Shown here: piece after piece, positions 1 through 7,316 of the stretch
How the letters are laid out: each line of letters starts with the position of its first letter
Numbering within the stretch: the stretch's first letter is position 1
Assembly (NCBI GenBank): GCA_020048595.1
Contig: JAIFMH010000259.1
Coordinates: forward strand, 1-23,482
DNA from: Bacteroidota bacterium
GTDB lineage: Bacteria > Bacteroidota > Bacteroidia > Bacteroidales > UBA4417
Direction of reading: 5' to 3'
DNA: 23,482 bases
Program-made: the position numbers and the translations under genes
Notes under the pieces: model-generated
Told to the model about the DNA's origin: nothing
Database searches by the model: none
Seen by the model: only the letters and a program-made list of their open reading frames with translations

Positions 1-1
1 A

Positions 2-88
2 CTGGAATTTTCGAAATTACCTGTGATTAATTCTACTAAAATTGCAAATCAATTTCCATTCGATTCTGCAAATCAACGATTTCCATAA
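2..88 (+). CDS. 3' end of an upstream gene (partial, unidentified)
   Basis: The frame starting at base 2 is open from the window edge to a TAA at 86-88, giving 28 residues that end in Asn-Gln-Arg-Phe-Pro. The other two forward frames close within the first 40 bases. A terminator-like hairpin begins only 7 bases after the stop, which is what the end of a real gene looks like. The peptide is too short to assign to a family. It could also be a chance open frame, so confidence is moderate. Confidence 0.4.
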   Translation: MEFSKLPVINSTKIANQFPFDSANQRFP

Positions 89-95
89 AACAAAA

Positions 96-117
96 AAAAA
101 TGCTTTTCAGCATTTTT
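96..117 (+). terminator. Intrinsic terminator after the upstream gene
   Basis: A 9-bp stem (AAAAATGCT at 96-104 with AGCATTTTT at 109-117) closes a TTTC loop. The run of A before it and T after it would let it work on either strand. It sits just after the stop of the partial gene at 2-88. Confidence 0.6.
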
Positions 118-298
118 AGTTCCAAATTGGGAAAGTATTTTAAAATCGGGAAAGTATTATACCGTATAATTGGTTTAGATTATTCCTGTAAGAATTTCAA
201 ATCAGTTTTAATATTACATAGTTATTCAGGGGTAACCAATTAACCAGTTGCCTCTATAACAATATATTGCTGATATAGATGATTTTAAGATTCACAAC

Positions 299-439
299 CT
301 AGTTGAGAACAAAATCACTATCTGAAACCTCTATTTCCAAATCAGCGCCAACCAATTCAGCCAGCCATTTGCAATCACGTTTGATAATCAGCCGGATTTC
401 GGTAAAACCTAAAACAGGGAATTTGAGTGTTGCTAACAT
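299..439 (-). CDS. Possible small hypothetical protein (46 aa) or gene remnant
   Basis: On the - strand an ATG at 439-437 opens 46 codons ending in TAG at 301-299. The translation begins MLATLKFPVLGFTEIRLIIK and ends in an acidic stretch (DLEIEVSDSDF). The composition looks more protein-like than a random AT-rich frame. No ribosome binding site or -7 promoter box is visible upstream, and I do not recognise the family. It could be a real small gene, a decayed fragment of a larger gene, or chance. Confidence 0.3.
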   Translation of the reverse strand: MLATLKFPVLGFTEIRLIIKRDCKWLAELVGADLEIEVSDSDFVLN

Positions 440-707
440 AACTTTAAATTTAAATTGTGAATACTTGATTTATGTTACTTAAACGCTGAACTGAATCTAT
501 TATTTATAAACTTGCTTTTAAAAAGTAACTTTTCACATTTTTTATGATAACTCTTCTTTCTTATTCTATTTCCGATAGCTTTTCAGGGATAAAAATGCAT
601 GTACGAAAAACATACCAAAACTAAAATCTTTCGATAAAAAGGCTTTCCGTTTTTACATTTTACAATAAATATTATTCTGAACAAACATCATCTCTCCTTC
701 GTTTTAT

Positions 708-715
708 TATCTTTG
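708..715 (+). promoter_or_regulatory. -7 promoter element for hmgA
   Basis: TATCTTTG matches the Bacteroidota -7 consensus TAnnTTTG and lies 45 bp before the hmgA ATG. No TTG was found at the expected -33 position, so the promoter may be weak or depend on an activator. Confidence 0.45.
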
Positions 716-759
716 GAATAATTCTGATAGAACGTTTTAATACTTCAATAGAAGCGATT

Positions 760-1917
760 ATGCCATATTATAATTCTCTGGGAAGTATCCCACATAAACG
801 TCACACGCAATTCCGTAAACCTGATGGTGGCTTGTACTCCGAACAGCTGATTAGTACCGAAGGTTTTTCAGATGCCTACTCCATTACTTACCATGTTCAT
901 CCGCCAACATTGGTTAAATCCATTGACGAACCTTATAGCGTTGCTCCCGAAATAGAAATACTGAATAACACTCAACACAGAAGCCTGCAGGGATTTTCCG
1001 TAAAACCTGAAAATGATTTTCTAAAAAGCAGGATTCCAGTGTTAGTGAACAGTGATTTATATATTTCCCTGGCAGCGCCGCGGCAATCAATGACTGATTA
1101 TTTTTACCGAAATGCTTCAGCAGATGAACTTATCTTTATACACGAAGGCAGCGGCTTGTTGCACACAATGTTTGGAGATATCCCTTTCACCTATGGCGAT
1201 CATATTATAATTCCACGTGGAGTCACCTACCAGGTAGAATTTAAAACGGAGCAAAACCGGTTGTTTATAGTTGAATCGTTCACGCCATTCAGGTTTCCGA
1301 AGCGATATGTGAACCACTTTGGACAATTGCTTGAACATTCGCCACTTTGCGAACGGGATATACAAACGCCCCGCAACCTGTTTACTCACGACGAAAAAGG
1401 TGATTTTAAAGTACTGATCAAGAAGAATGATATGATATTTCCATACCATTTTGCCACACACCCTTTCGATGTAATAGGGTGGGACGGATGTCATTACCCA
1501 TGGTCATTTTCCATTCATGATTTCGAACCAATAACCGGGCGGTTGCATCAACCACCACCTGTGCATCAAACCCTTGAAGCCAACAACTTTGTAATGTGTG
1601 CTTTTGTACCCAGGCTGTATGATTACCATCCTGATTCCATACCGGCTCCATACAACCATAGCAATGTGGATTCCGACGAAGTACTTTATTATGTAGATGG
1701 AGAATTTATGAGTCGCAAACATGTTGACCGCGGACAAATAACCTTGCACCCGATCGGACTTGTACATGGCCCGCATCCCGGTGCTGTTGAAAAAAGCATC
1801 GGTCTCAAAAGCACTAACGAACTGGCTGTAATGGTTGATACCTTTAAACCGTTGAAGCTTACCAGGCAGGCTATGGAAATAGAAGAGAAAGAGTATTATA
1901 AATCGTGGATGGAATAA
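760..1917 (+). CDS. hmgA: Homogentisate 1,2-dioxygenase
   Basis: Cytoplasmic non-haem Fe(II) ring-cleaving enzyme that converts homogentisate plus O2 to maleylacetoacetate in Phe/Tyr breakdown. The protein has 385 residues, shorter than the roughly 430-445 of the animal and proteobacterial enzymes. The cupin core is clear (for example GDHIIIPRGVTYQVEF near residue 146). By motif spacing, the iron ligands of the human enzyme (His335, Glu341, His371) map to His300, Asp306 or Glu307, and His336, in HSNVDSDEV and LVHGPHPG. The family call also rests on position: hppD and fahA follow directly. Start at ATG 760; a -7 box lies 45 bp upstream. There is a 134-bp gap before hppD, so co-transcription is likely but not certain. 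Function is well supported; the exact second iron ligand is an inference. Confidence 0.92.
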   Translation: MPYYNSLGSIPHKRHTQFRKPDGGLYSEQLISTEGFSDAYSITYHVHPPTLVKSIDEPYSVAPEIEILNNTQHRSLQGFSVKPENDFLKSRIPVLVNSDLYISLAAPRQSMTDYFYRNASADELIFIHEGSGLLHTMFGDIPFTYGDHIIIPRGVTYQVEFKTEQNRLFIVESFTPFRFPKRYVNHFGQLLEHSPLCERDIQTPRNLFTHDEKGDFKVLIKKNDMIFPYHFATHPFDVIGWDGCHYPWSFSIHDFEPITGRLHQPPPVHQTLEANNFVMCAFVPRLYDYHPDSIPAPYNHSNVDSDEVLYYVDGEFMSRKHVDRGQITLHPIGLVHGPHPGAVEKSIGLKSTNELAVMVDTFKPLKLTRQAMEIEEKEYYKSWME

Positions 1918-2051
1918 ATGAATAAGTTTACATTACACAGTTAGAAGTTTCAATGTACTGGTTGCAGTATAGATACAGTGTTTCAAGTTTCATTGTTAAA
2001 AATTATAGTTGTTAATATTTAAGTAAGCAGTTTTTACAAATTTCTGATAAA

Positions 2052-3149
2052 ATGGATAATAAAGATTTTCTCCCCATAAACGGAACCGATTACGTTGAAT
2101 TTTACGTTGGAAATGCCAAACAGGCTGCGCATTATTATCAAACTGCTTTTGGATTTCAGCCGTTAGCTTATGCGGGTCTGGAAACCGGTTTAACGGATCG
2201 TACATCTTATGTGTTACAACAAGGTAAAATCCGTTTCATACTTACTACTGCGCTGATACCAGATTCAGATATCGGCGAACATGTAAAGCAACATGGCGAT
2301 GGTGTGAAGGTTGTTGCTTTGTGGGTAGATGATGCGCGTAAATCGTTTGAGAAAACCACAAAACGCGGTGCTAAACCCTATTTGCAACCTACCGTTCAGA
2401 ATGATGAAAATGGCGAAGTGGTTTTGTCCGGTATCCATACGTATGGCGAAACGGTGCACATTTTTATTGAACGAAAAAATTATAACGGCATTTTTCTCCC
2501 GGGTTATATAAAATGGGAACCTGAATACCGGCCTTCGGATGTTGGATTAAAATATGTGGATCACATGGTTGGTAATGTAGACTGGGGACAAATGAACATA
2601 TGGACCGAATTTTATTCTAAAATAATGGGATTCAACCAGTTAATTTCCTTCGATGATAATGATATTTCAACCGAATATACTGCTTTGATGAGTAAAGTTA
2701 TGTCGAACAATAACGGGTATATTAAGTTTCCCATAAATGAACCGGCCAAAGGAAAAAAGAAATCCCAGATAGAGGAATACATTGATTATTACCGTGGTTC
2801 AGGTGTTCAGCATGTTGCAATGGCTACTGATAATATTATGATCACTGTAGGCGAATTGCGCAAAAGAGGCGTTGAATTCTTAACTGTTCCTGACACCTAT
2901 TACGAAACTGTTTCGGAGCGTGTCGGAATAATTGAAGAAGATCTGAAGACCTTACAGAATCTGGGTGTGTTGATCGACCGTGATGAGGAAGGATACTTGC
3001 TTCAGCTTTTCACGAAACCGGTTGAGGATCGTCCAACTGTGTTTTATGAAATTATTCAGCGTAAAGGAGCAAAATCATTCGGCAAAGGAAATTTTAAAGC
3101 GCTATTTGAAAGCATTGAACGGGAACAGGCGAGGCGGGGAACTTTGTAG
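2052..3149 (+). CDS. hppD: 4-hydroxyphenylpyruvate dioxygenase
   Basis: Fe(II) enzyme that makes homogentisate from 4-hydroxyphenylpyruvate with decarboxylation and side-chain migration. The protein has 365 residues, the normal length. It has the two vicinal-oxygen-chelate halves: an N-terminal one starting at DYVEFYVGNAKQAAHYY (residues 13-29) and a C-terminal catalytic one from about residue 165. The three iron ligands are visible as His171 (YVDHMVGNVD), His254 (GVQHVAMAT) and Glu333 (VFYEIIQR). The C-terminal helix region (KGNFKALFESIEREQ) that caps the active site is intact. It supplies the substrate for the product of the preceding hmgA. The gap before the gene is AT-rich with no clear promoter, which fits read-through from hmgA. 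The start at ATG 2052 places the N-terminal domain correctly. Confidence 0.96.
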   Translation: MDNKDFLPINGTDYVEFYVGNAKQAAHYYQTAFGFQPLAYAGLETGLTDRTSYVLQQGKIRFILTTALIPDSDIGEHVKQHGDGVKVVALWVDDARKSFEKTTKRGAKPYLQPTVQNDENGEVVLSGIHTYGETVHIFIERKNYNGIFLPGYIKWEPEYRPSDVGLKYVDHMVGNVDWGQMNIWTEFYSKIMGFNQLISFDDNDISTEYTALMSKVMSNNNGYIKFPINEPAKGKKKSQIEEYIDYYRGSGVQHVAMATDNIMITVGELRKRGVEFLTVPDTYYETVSERVGIIEEDLKTLQNLGVLIDRDEEGYLLQLFTKPVEDRPTVFYEIIQRKGAKSFGKGNFKALFESIEREQARRGTL

Positions 3150-3179
3150 GGGACGAGGAATTGAGTTTATTTAGTTGAC

Positions 3180-3235
3180 GAGGAGAGAGTGAGAGATGGA
3201 GAGACTGGGTGAACCTTGAATTTTGAATATTGAAT
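3180..3235. repeat. Degenerate 7-bp-period tract between hppD and fahA
   Basis: Read in steps of seven from 3180 the sequence gives purine-rich heptads, then three consecutive units of nTTGAAT at 3215-3221, 3222-3228 and 3229-3235. The tract ends 33 bp before the fahA start. Similar 7-bp-period tracts occur in other gaps of this window. Confidence 0.55.
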
Positions 3236-3268
3236 TTATCAAATAATATAAACCGACACTCTAAAGTA

Positions 3269-4516
3269 ATGAAATCCTGGATTGATATAAAAACAGACAG
3301 TGACTTTTCGTTGGATAATATTCCTTTTGGAATAGGTTTAATTCCGGGAAGCGGGAAGTGTATTTGTACACGCATTGGAGATACAATTGTCGATCTGGCG
3401 GGAATGGCCAGCCTCGGATATTTCGATCATTTAGGATTTAAAATATCGGATTTTGAAAAACCTGTAATGAATGATTTTATTGCAAAAGGCAAAAAAACAG
3501 CCTGCAGAGTCCGGACTATAATACAGGAAACTTTTACTACTGATTTTTGCAGTGGAACTGATATATCCTTACTAAAACAGAAAGCCTTACATAATGCTTC
3601 CGACATCCCGATGTTGATGCCATTGCAGGTTGGTGATTATACCGACTTTTATTCAAGCATTGAGCATGCGACCAATGTTGGTATTATGTTCCGCGATCCG
3701 GCTAATGCATTGCTGCCTAACTGGAGGCATATTCCGGTTGGTTATCATGGAAGAGCTTCGAGTATTGTGGTTTCAGGAACTGAAATCCATAGGCCAAAGG
3801 GTCAGATTAAACCTGCTCATGCAGACGCACCAGTTTTCAGCCAGACGATGCAACTGGATTTTGAACTTGAAACTGCTTTTGTTATTGGTAAAGAAAATCC
3901 ACTTGGTGATAATATATCGACTGCCGAAGCCGAGGATTATATTTTCGGAATGGTACTTTTTAATGATCTTTCAGCCCGTGACATTCAAAGCTGGGAATAT
4001 GTGCCTCTGGGGCCTTTTCTTTCAAAAAATTTCGCCTCGGTAATTTCCCCCTGGATTGTTGTGATGGATGCAATAGAACCATTCCGGTGTAAGGGTCCTG
4101 AACAACAACCGGAAGTTCTTCCCTATCTGCAATTCGAAGGTGATCATAATTTCGATATCAACCTCGAAGTAGCCTTAAAACCAGAAAAAGGTAAGGAAGC
4201 AAGCGTTTGTAAATCCAACTTTAAATACATGTACTGGAATATGAGTCAGCAATTAGCTCATCACACAATTAATGGATGCAACATGCGCATTGGCGATCTA
4301 TGCGGAAGCGGAACAATTAGCGGCTCTGATGCAGGCAGTTTTGGCAGCATGCTCGAAATAACCTGGAAAGGGACCAAACCGTTTACTATGCCTGATGGCA
4401 GCGAACGTAAATTCATTAACGATAACGATACAGTTATCATGCGTGGATTTTGCGAAAAAGAAGGTCTCAGAGTAGGTTTTGGCGATGCTGTTGTTAAAAT
4501 TCTGCCAGCAAAGTAA
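3269..4516 (+). CDS. fahA: Fumarylacetoacetase
   Basis: Last step of Tyr catabolism: hydrolyses fumarylacetoacetate to fumarate and acetoacetate. With the start at ATG 3269 the protein has 415 residues; an upstream in-frame TTG at 3230 would add 13 residues from a repeat tract and is rejected. Counted from this start, several key positions coincide numerically with the mammalian enzyme: metal ligands Asp126 (DYTDFYSS), Glu199 and Glu201 (DFELE) and Asp233 (FND); His133 of the catalytic dyad (IEHATNVG); and Arg142, Tyr159 and Lys253 at the substrate site. Mammalian Thr257 is Ser257 here. The small N-terminal domain (1-118) and the C-terminal FAH beta-roll domain are both present. It lies in one direction with hmgA and hppD and is probably co-expressed. 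Confidence 0.96.
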   Translation: MKSWIDIKTDSDFSLDNIPFGIGLIPGSGKCICTRIGDTIVDLAGMASLGYFDHLGFKISDFEKPVMNDFIAKGKKTACRVRTIIQETFTTDFCSGTDISLLKQKALHNASDIPMLMPLQVGDYTDFYSSIEHATNVGIMFRDPANALLPNWRHIPVGYHGRASSIVVSGTEIHRPKGQIKPAHADAPVFSQTMQLDFELETAFVIGKENPLGDNISTAEAEDYIFGMVLFNDLSARDIQSWEYVPLGPFLSKNFASVISPWIVVMDAIEPFRCKGPEQQPEVLPYLQFEGDHNFDINLEVALKPEKGKEASVCKSNFKYMYWNMSQQLAHHTINGCNMRIGDLCGSGTISGSDAGSFGSMLEITWKGTKPFTMPDGSERKFINDNDTVIMRGFCEKEGLRVGFGDAVVKILPAK

Positions 4517-4523
4517 AAGTGAA

Positions 4524-4629
4524 TAGGAAAATGGAAAATGGTTGATAGTTCATATTCCCGGTTTTATATCAACCATTTCCTATTTTCCATATTCTATTTT
4601 CTATTTTCCATTAACTTATAACTTAATTC
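4524..4629. repeat. Inverted repeat built from 7-bp units, fahA to flavin reductase gap
   Basis: Two arms, 4526-4547 and 4567-4588, pair at 20 of 22 positions around a 19-nt loop, so the transcript could form a long AT-rich hairpin. The left arm reads as consecutive heptads (TAGGAAA, ATGGAAA, ATGGTTG and so on from 4524). From 4574 to 4629 eight consecutive heptads follow, most ending in C with the pattern TATTTTC or CATTAAC, and they reach to 3 bp before the next start codon. The hairpin lacks a classic T tract, so its role as a terminator is uncertain. Confidence 0.65.
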
Positions 4630-4632
4630 CCA

Positions 4633-5547
4633 ATGTCAATCATAGATCCAAACAATATTCCACCTCACCATTTACACCGTGTTTTGCTGAGTGCTGTTGC
4701 TCCGCGCCCGATTGCATTTGCCAGCACCATTGATAGCATGGGAAAAGCAAATCTTTCACCATTCAGTTGCTTCAATGTTTTCGGGGTAAATCCAAGTACA
4801 CTGATATTTTCCCCATCACGAAGTGGCCGAACCAATGAGCTTAAGGATACATATCATAATGTAAAAGAAGTTCCTGAGGTGGTTATAAATATTGTAACAT
4901 ATTCCATGGTAGAGCAAATGAACCTTGCCAGTACAGAATTTCCGCGCGGAGTAAATGAATTCTTCAAGTCAGGATTCACACCTCTTCCTTCCGAAAAGAT
5001 TAAGCCTTTCAGAGTGAAAGAATCCCCGGTACAGATTGAATGCAAAGTCCGGCAGGTTATTGAAACCGGAGATGGTCCGGGAGCAGCAAATCTGATAATC
5101 TGCGAGGTTTTATTGATTCATGTAAATGATAAAGTTTTCGACAAAACCGGAATGATTGATACCCGAAAACTCGACCTCGTTGGTCGGATGGGTGCAGATT
5201 ATTATGTCAGAGCTTCGGGACGTGCACTCTTTACCCTCGAAAAGCCTTCGGGAAAATTTGCAATAGGAGTTGATTCACTTCCTGAAAACATAAGAATGAG
5301 CAGTGTACTCACCGGCAATGATCTTGGCAGGCTAGGCAGTCTTCAATCAGCACCAACTGCTCCCGAAATAGAAAGATTCTTGACGTCGCCGGTTTTTAGG
5401 ACAATTACCACAAAAAACAGCGGTAACATTGAAAAAATTACAGAAGAAGCTCATAAACTAGCACATGCTATGATCAGTAATAATGAACTAAAAGAAGCCA
5501 TATTATTATTACTTGCAACGAGCAGCCTGGATGTCAGGGATTTGTAA
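4633..5547 (+). CDS. Flavin reductase-like (DIM6/NTAB-type) FMN-binding protein
   Basis: The protein has 304 residues. The N-terminal ~200 match the flavin-reductase-like split-barrel fold: APRPIAFASTID (23-34), SPFSCFNVFGVNPSTLIFSP (42-61) and the strands after PEVVINIVTY are typical. The remaining ~100 residues form an extra helical C-terminal segment not needed for that fold. Such proteins bind FMN and either reduce flavins with NAD(P)H or act on other substrates; the actual substrate here is unknown. It follows fahA on the same strand and its last 14 bp overlap the end of the convergent phenylalanine hydroxylase gene (5534-5547), so a role in Phe/Tyr breakdown is likely, for example redox support for the hydroxylase. 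That role is inference from position. ATG 4633 is the start, directly after a heptad-repeat tract. Confidence 0.8.
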   Translation: MSIIDPNNIPPHHLHRVLLSAVAPRPIAFASTIDSMGKANLSPFSCFNVFGVNPSTLIFSPSRSGRTNELKDTYHNVKEVPEVVINIVTYSMVEQMNLASTEFPRGVNEFFKSGFTPLPSEKIKPFRVKESPVQIECKVRQVIETGDGPGAANLIICEVLLIHVNDKVFDKTGMIDTRKLDLVGRMGADYYVRASGRALFTLEKPSGKFAIGVDSLPENIRMSSVLTGNDLGRLGSLQSAPTAPEIERFLTSPVFRTITTKNSGNIEKITEEAHKLAHAMISNNELKEAILLLLATSSLDVRDL

Positions 5548-7264
5548 ATAAGGCTAATCCGTTTTTAATCAGGATTTGCCTCTCATCATCTTTATCTGAC
5601 AACGCATTCAAAAAAGCCAATATTTCCTTTTCCAAACCAGTATTTTGATTTTTCAATATCTCCGCCATTTCGAGCGGCAAGAGCCATTCATCAGGATAAT
5701 GAAGTTTCAGGGATTGCCAGATACGTTCCAATTCAGTAATATTTCCTGCATCTTCGCTCATTGACCTGACCTCGCTGTAGAGAGTATGAAGGCGAAGTAT
5801 TTTATCTGTATATTTAATACGATGTGTTTTTTCTTTTGGAGCAGGGTATTTTAGTTCAAATGCATCAGGATCAGCCGGACCTGCATATGCAGATGTAATT
5901 CTCTCTCCAACTGCCATATCGTACACTCCCCATTCCGGTTTAAAGAGTTCCATATCCATATATTTCACAGTACAGTTTTGGAATGAAAACACTATGTTAC
6001 AGCCTTGTTTCCGGATTATCTTTTCAAGACTTCCTTTTACCTGCACTCCGCTGGTAAATTCGAGCATTAAGTTATTCCCTGTAATGATACCATTAAAAGC
6101 AAGCTCACCTTCACTCATTGTGTCAATATTCCCGCTGATTCCTTTTATACTCCCAACAGGAGAACCAAATCCATCTTTATGATACCTGACACCATGTCCT
6201 TCAAGTTGCTGACCGTCGAATGAAAGCATAGAGGGCCCTTCAAATCCAAGGTAAACTGGCTCTTTATTATTTTCATATATTTTTACCAGTTTTCCCGAAA
6301 CCTGAACACCTGAACTATAAACCACAGTGCATGTTGATCCAGAATTTAAAGCTTTATTCAGGCTTTCAATTCCTCCTTTTCTTACCGCCATACTATCAAT
6401 ATATTGCTCAAGGACAACATTCAGATATTTGAAATCCGGAGTTACAAAGAGTTGTGGCTGTTGCGTGGTAATATCAAATGAATAGTTCTGGGAATCTAAT
6501 GAATAAGGAAGTTTTTTAACTTTTGGTTTCAGGCAATTATGGCTTTCGCCAATAGATGAGAGTAAACCGGCACCATAAATTTGCGGATTTTCAACAGTTC
6601 CTATAAGTCCGTATTCTACTGTCCACCAATGCAAATTACGAAGCAAAGCCATTTCTGAAGGAGTATTTTGTAATTTCGTAAGATGATCGAGTTCCGCTTC
6701 TGCCTTTTCAATAGCTCCATTTGCTGTAGTCGGATCAGATTTCAGAATTGAGAGATGCCTGATAGCCTTATACATTTTAGTATCATACACTGACGAAAAA
6801 GCTTTTGTGCCCGCCTTTCCAAAATCACGCAGATATGCCGAATATTCCTCATCAGCTATAATGGGCGCATGTCCCGCAGCCTCATGAATTATATCAGGAG
6901 CCGGAGTATACAAAACCTGGTCAATCGGTCGTATATCAGCAGCAATTACCAGCACATTGTGAGCCTGAAATTCCATAAATGCAACCGGTGGAATAAATCC
7001 ATCCACTGCAACCGCAGCCCAGCCAATTTCCTTTAAAATACGGTTCATTCCATACATATGAGGAATACGATCGGTACTGATACCGGTACGTTTCAGACCT
7101 TCAAGGTAAGAAGCATGTGCAACAGCAGGTAAATATTTCACATTCTGCCTCATAACATAACGCCATACAGCCTGATCCTGAGCCGTATAATTAGTATATG
7201 GCTGATCAATTATGAGGTTATGCAAATGGCGCGGAAGCTTTTCCAGTACTTCATTACTTTCCAT
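5534..7264 (-). CDS. phhA: Phenylalanine 4-hydroxylase with long C-terminal extension
   Basis: Pterin- and iron-dependent enzyme that converts Phe to Tyr, feeding the genes encoded opposite. The protein has 576 residues, while bacterial members are often 260-300. The catalytic region is within about 1-290. Iron ligands are His127 and His132 (TPAPDIIHEAAGHAP) and Glu217 (WWTVEYGL). The spacing His132-Glu217 is 85 residues, against about 40 in the human enzyme, so there is an insertion near 150-205. Residues 290-576 are an extension with no family I recognise; it contains SGVQVSGKLVKI (318-329) and SGVQVKGSLEKI (405-416), identical at 9 of 12 positions and 87 residues apart. There is no N-terminal ACT domain. 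Start at the ATG whose complement is 7262-7264. Hydroxylase activity is well supported; Phe over Tyr or Trp as substrate is inferred from the catabolic neighbours. Confidence 0.9.
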   Translation of the reverse strand: MESNEVLEKLPRHLHNLIIDQPYTNYTAQDQAVWRYVMRQNVKYLPAVAHASYLEGLKRTGISTDRIPHMYGMNRILKEIGWAAVAVDGFIPPVAFMEFQAHNVLVIAADIRPIDQVLYTPAPDIIHEAAGHAPIIADEEYSAYLRDFGKAGTKAFSSVYDTKMYKAIRHLSILKSDPTTANGAIEKAEAELDHLTKLQNTPSEMALLRNLHWWTVEYGLIGTVENPQIYGAGLLSSIGESHNCLKPKVKKLPYSLDSQNYSFDITTQQPQLFVTPDFKYLNVVLEQYIDSMAVRKGGIESLNKALNSGSTCTVVYSSGVQVSGKLVKIYENNKEPVYLGFEGPSMLSFDGQQLEGHGVRYHKDGFGSPVGSIKGISGNIDTMSEGELAFNGIITGNNLMLEFTSGVQVKGSLEKIIRKQGCNIVFSFQNCTVKYMDMELFKPEWGVYDMAVGERITSAYAGPADPDAFELKYPAPKEKTHRIKYTDKILRLHTLYSEVRSMSEDAGNITELERIWQSLKLHYPDEWLLPLEMAEILKNQNTGLEKEILAFLNALSDKDDERQILIKNGLALFTNP

Positions 7265-7271
7265 AGAAGGA

Positions 7272-7301
7272 TTTGTAGTTCATACAAAACTACTACTTTT
7301 G
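7272..7301 (+). promoter_or_regulatory. Promoter of the glycosyltransferase gene
   Basis: TTTG at 7272-7275 and TACTTTTG at 7294-7301, spaced 18 bp apart, match the Bacteroidota consensus (TTTG, about 19 bp, TAnnTTTG). It points to transcription starting about 10 bp before ATG 7317, which is why that start was chosen over the upstream ATG at 7212. Confidence 0.65.
7285..7292 (-). promoter_or_regulatory. -7 element for the phenylalanine hydroxylase gene
   Basis: Read on the - strand, 7292 to 7285 is TAGTTTTG, matching TAnnTTTG, 20 bp before the hydroxylase start. No TTG is visible at -33. It is one base pair away from the divergent -7 box at 7294-7301. Confidence 0.4.
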
Positions 7302-7316
7302 GCACTCTTTTACAGA

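Larger units (their letters stand above)
118..759. other. Long mostly non-coding gap upstream of hmgA
   Basis: About 640 bp, AT-rich, with no long ORF. It holds a short direct repeat (GGGAAAGTATT near 130 and 149), a 15-nt palindrome centred on C163 (ATTATAC / GTATAAT, 156-170), one possible 46-codon - strand ORF (299-439) and a -7-like promoter box near 708. No known RNA family was recognised. Confidence 0.5.

Noticed and set aside
156..170. 15-nt palindrome as an operator for hmgA
   Set aside because: It is about 600 bp from the gene and AT-rich, so chance is likely; no regulator gene is nearby.
4542..4733. 63-codon ORF spanning the gap before the flavin protein
   Set aside because: It is formed by the heptad tract and runs out of frame into the flavin reductase-like gene.
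7212..7316. 35-residue N-terminal extension of the glycosyltransferase
   Set aside because: It lies inside the divergent hydroxylase gene and over the predicted promoter, and the family fold starts after ATG 7317.
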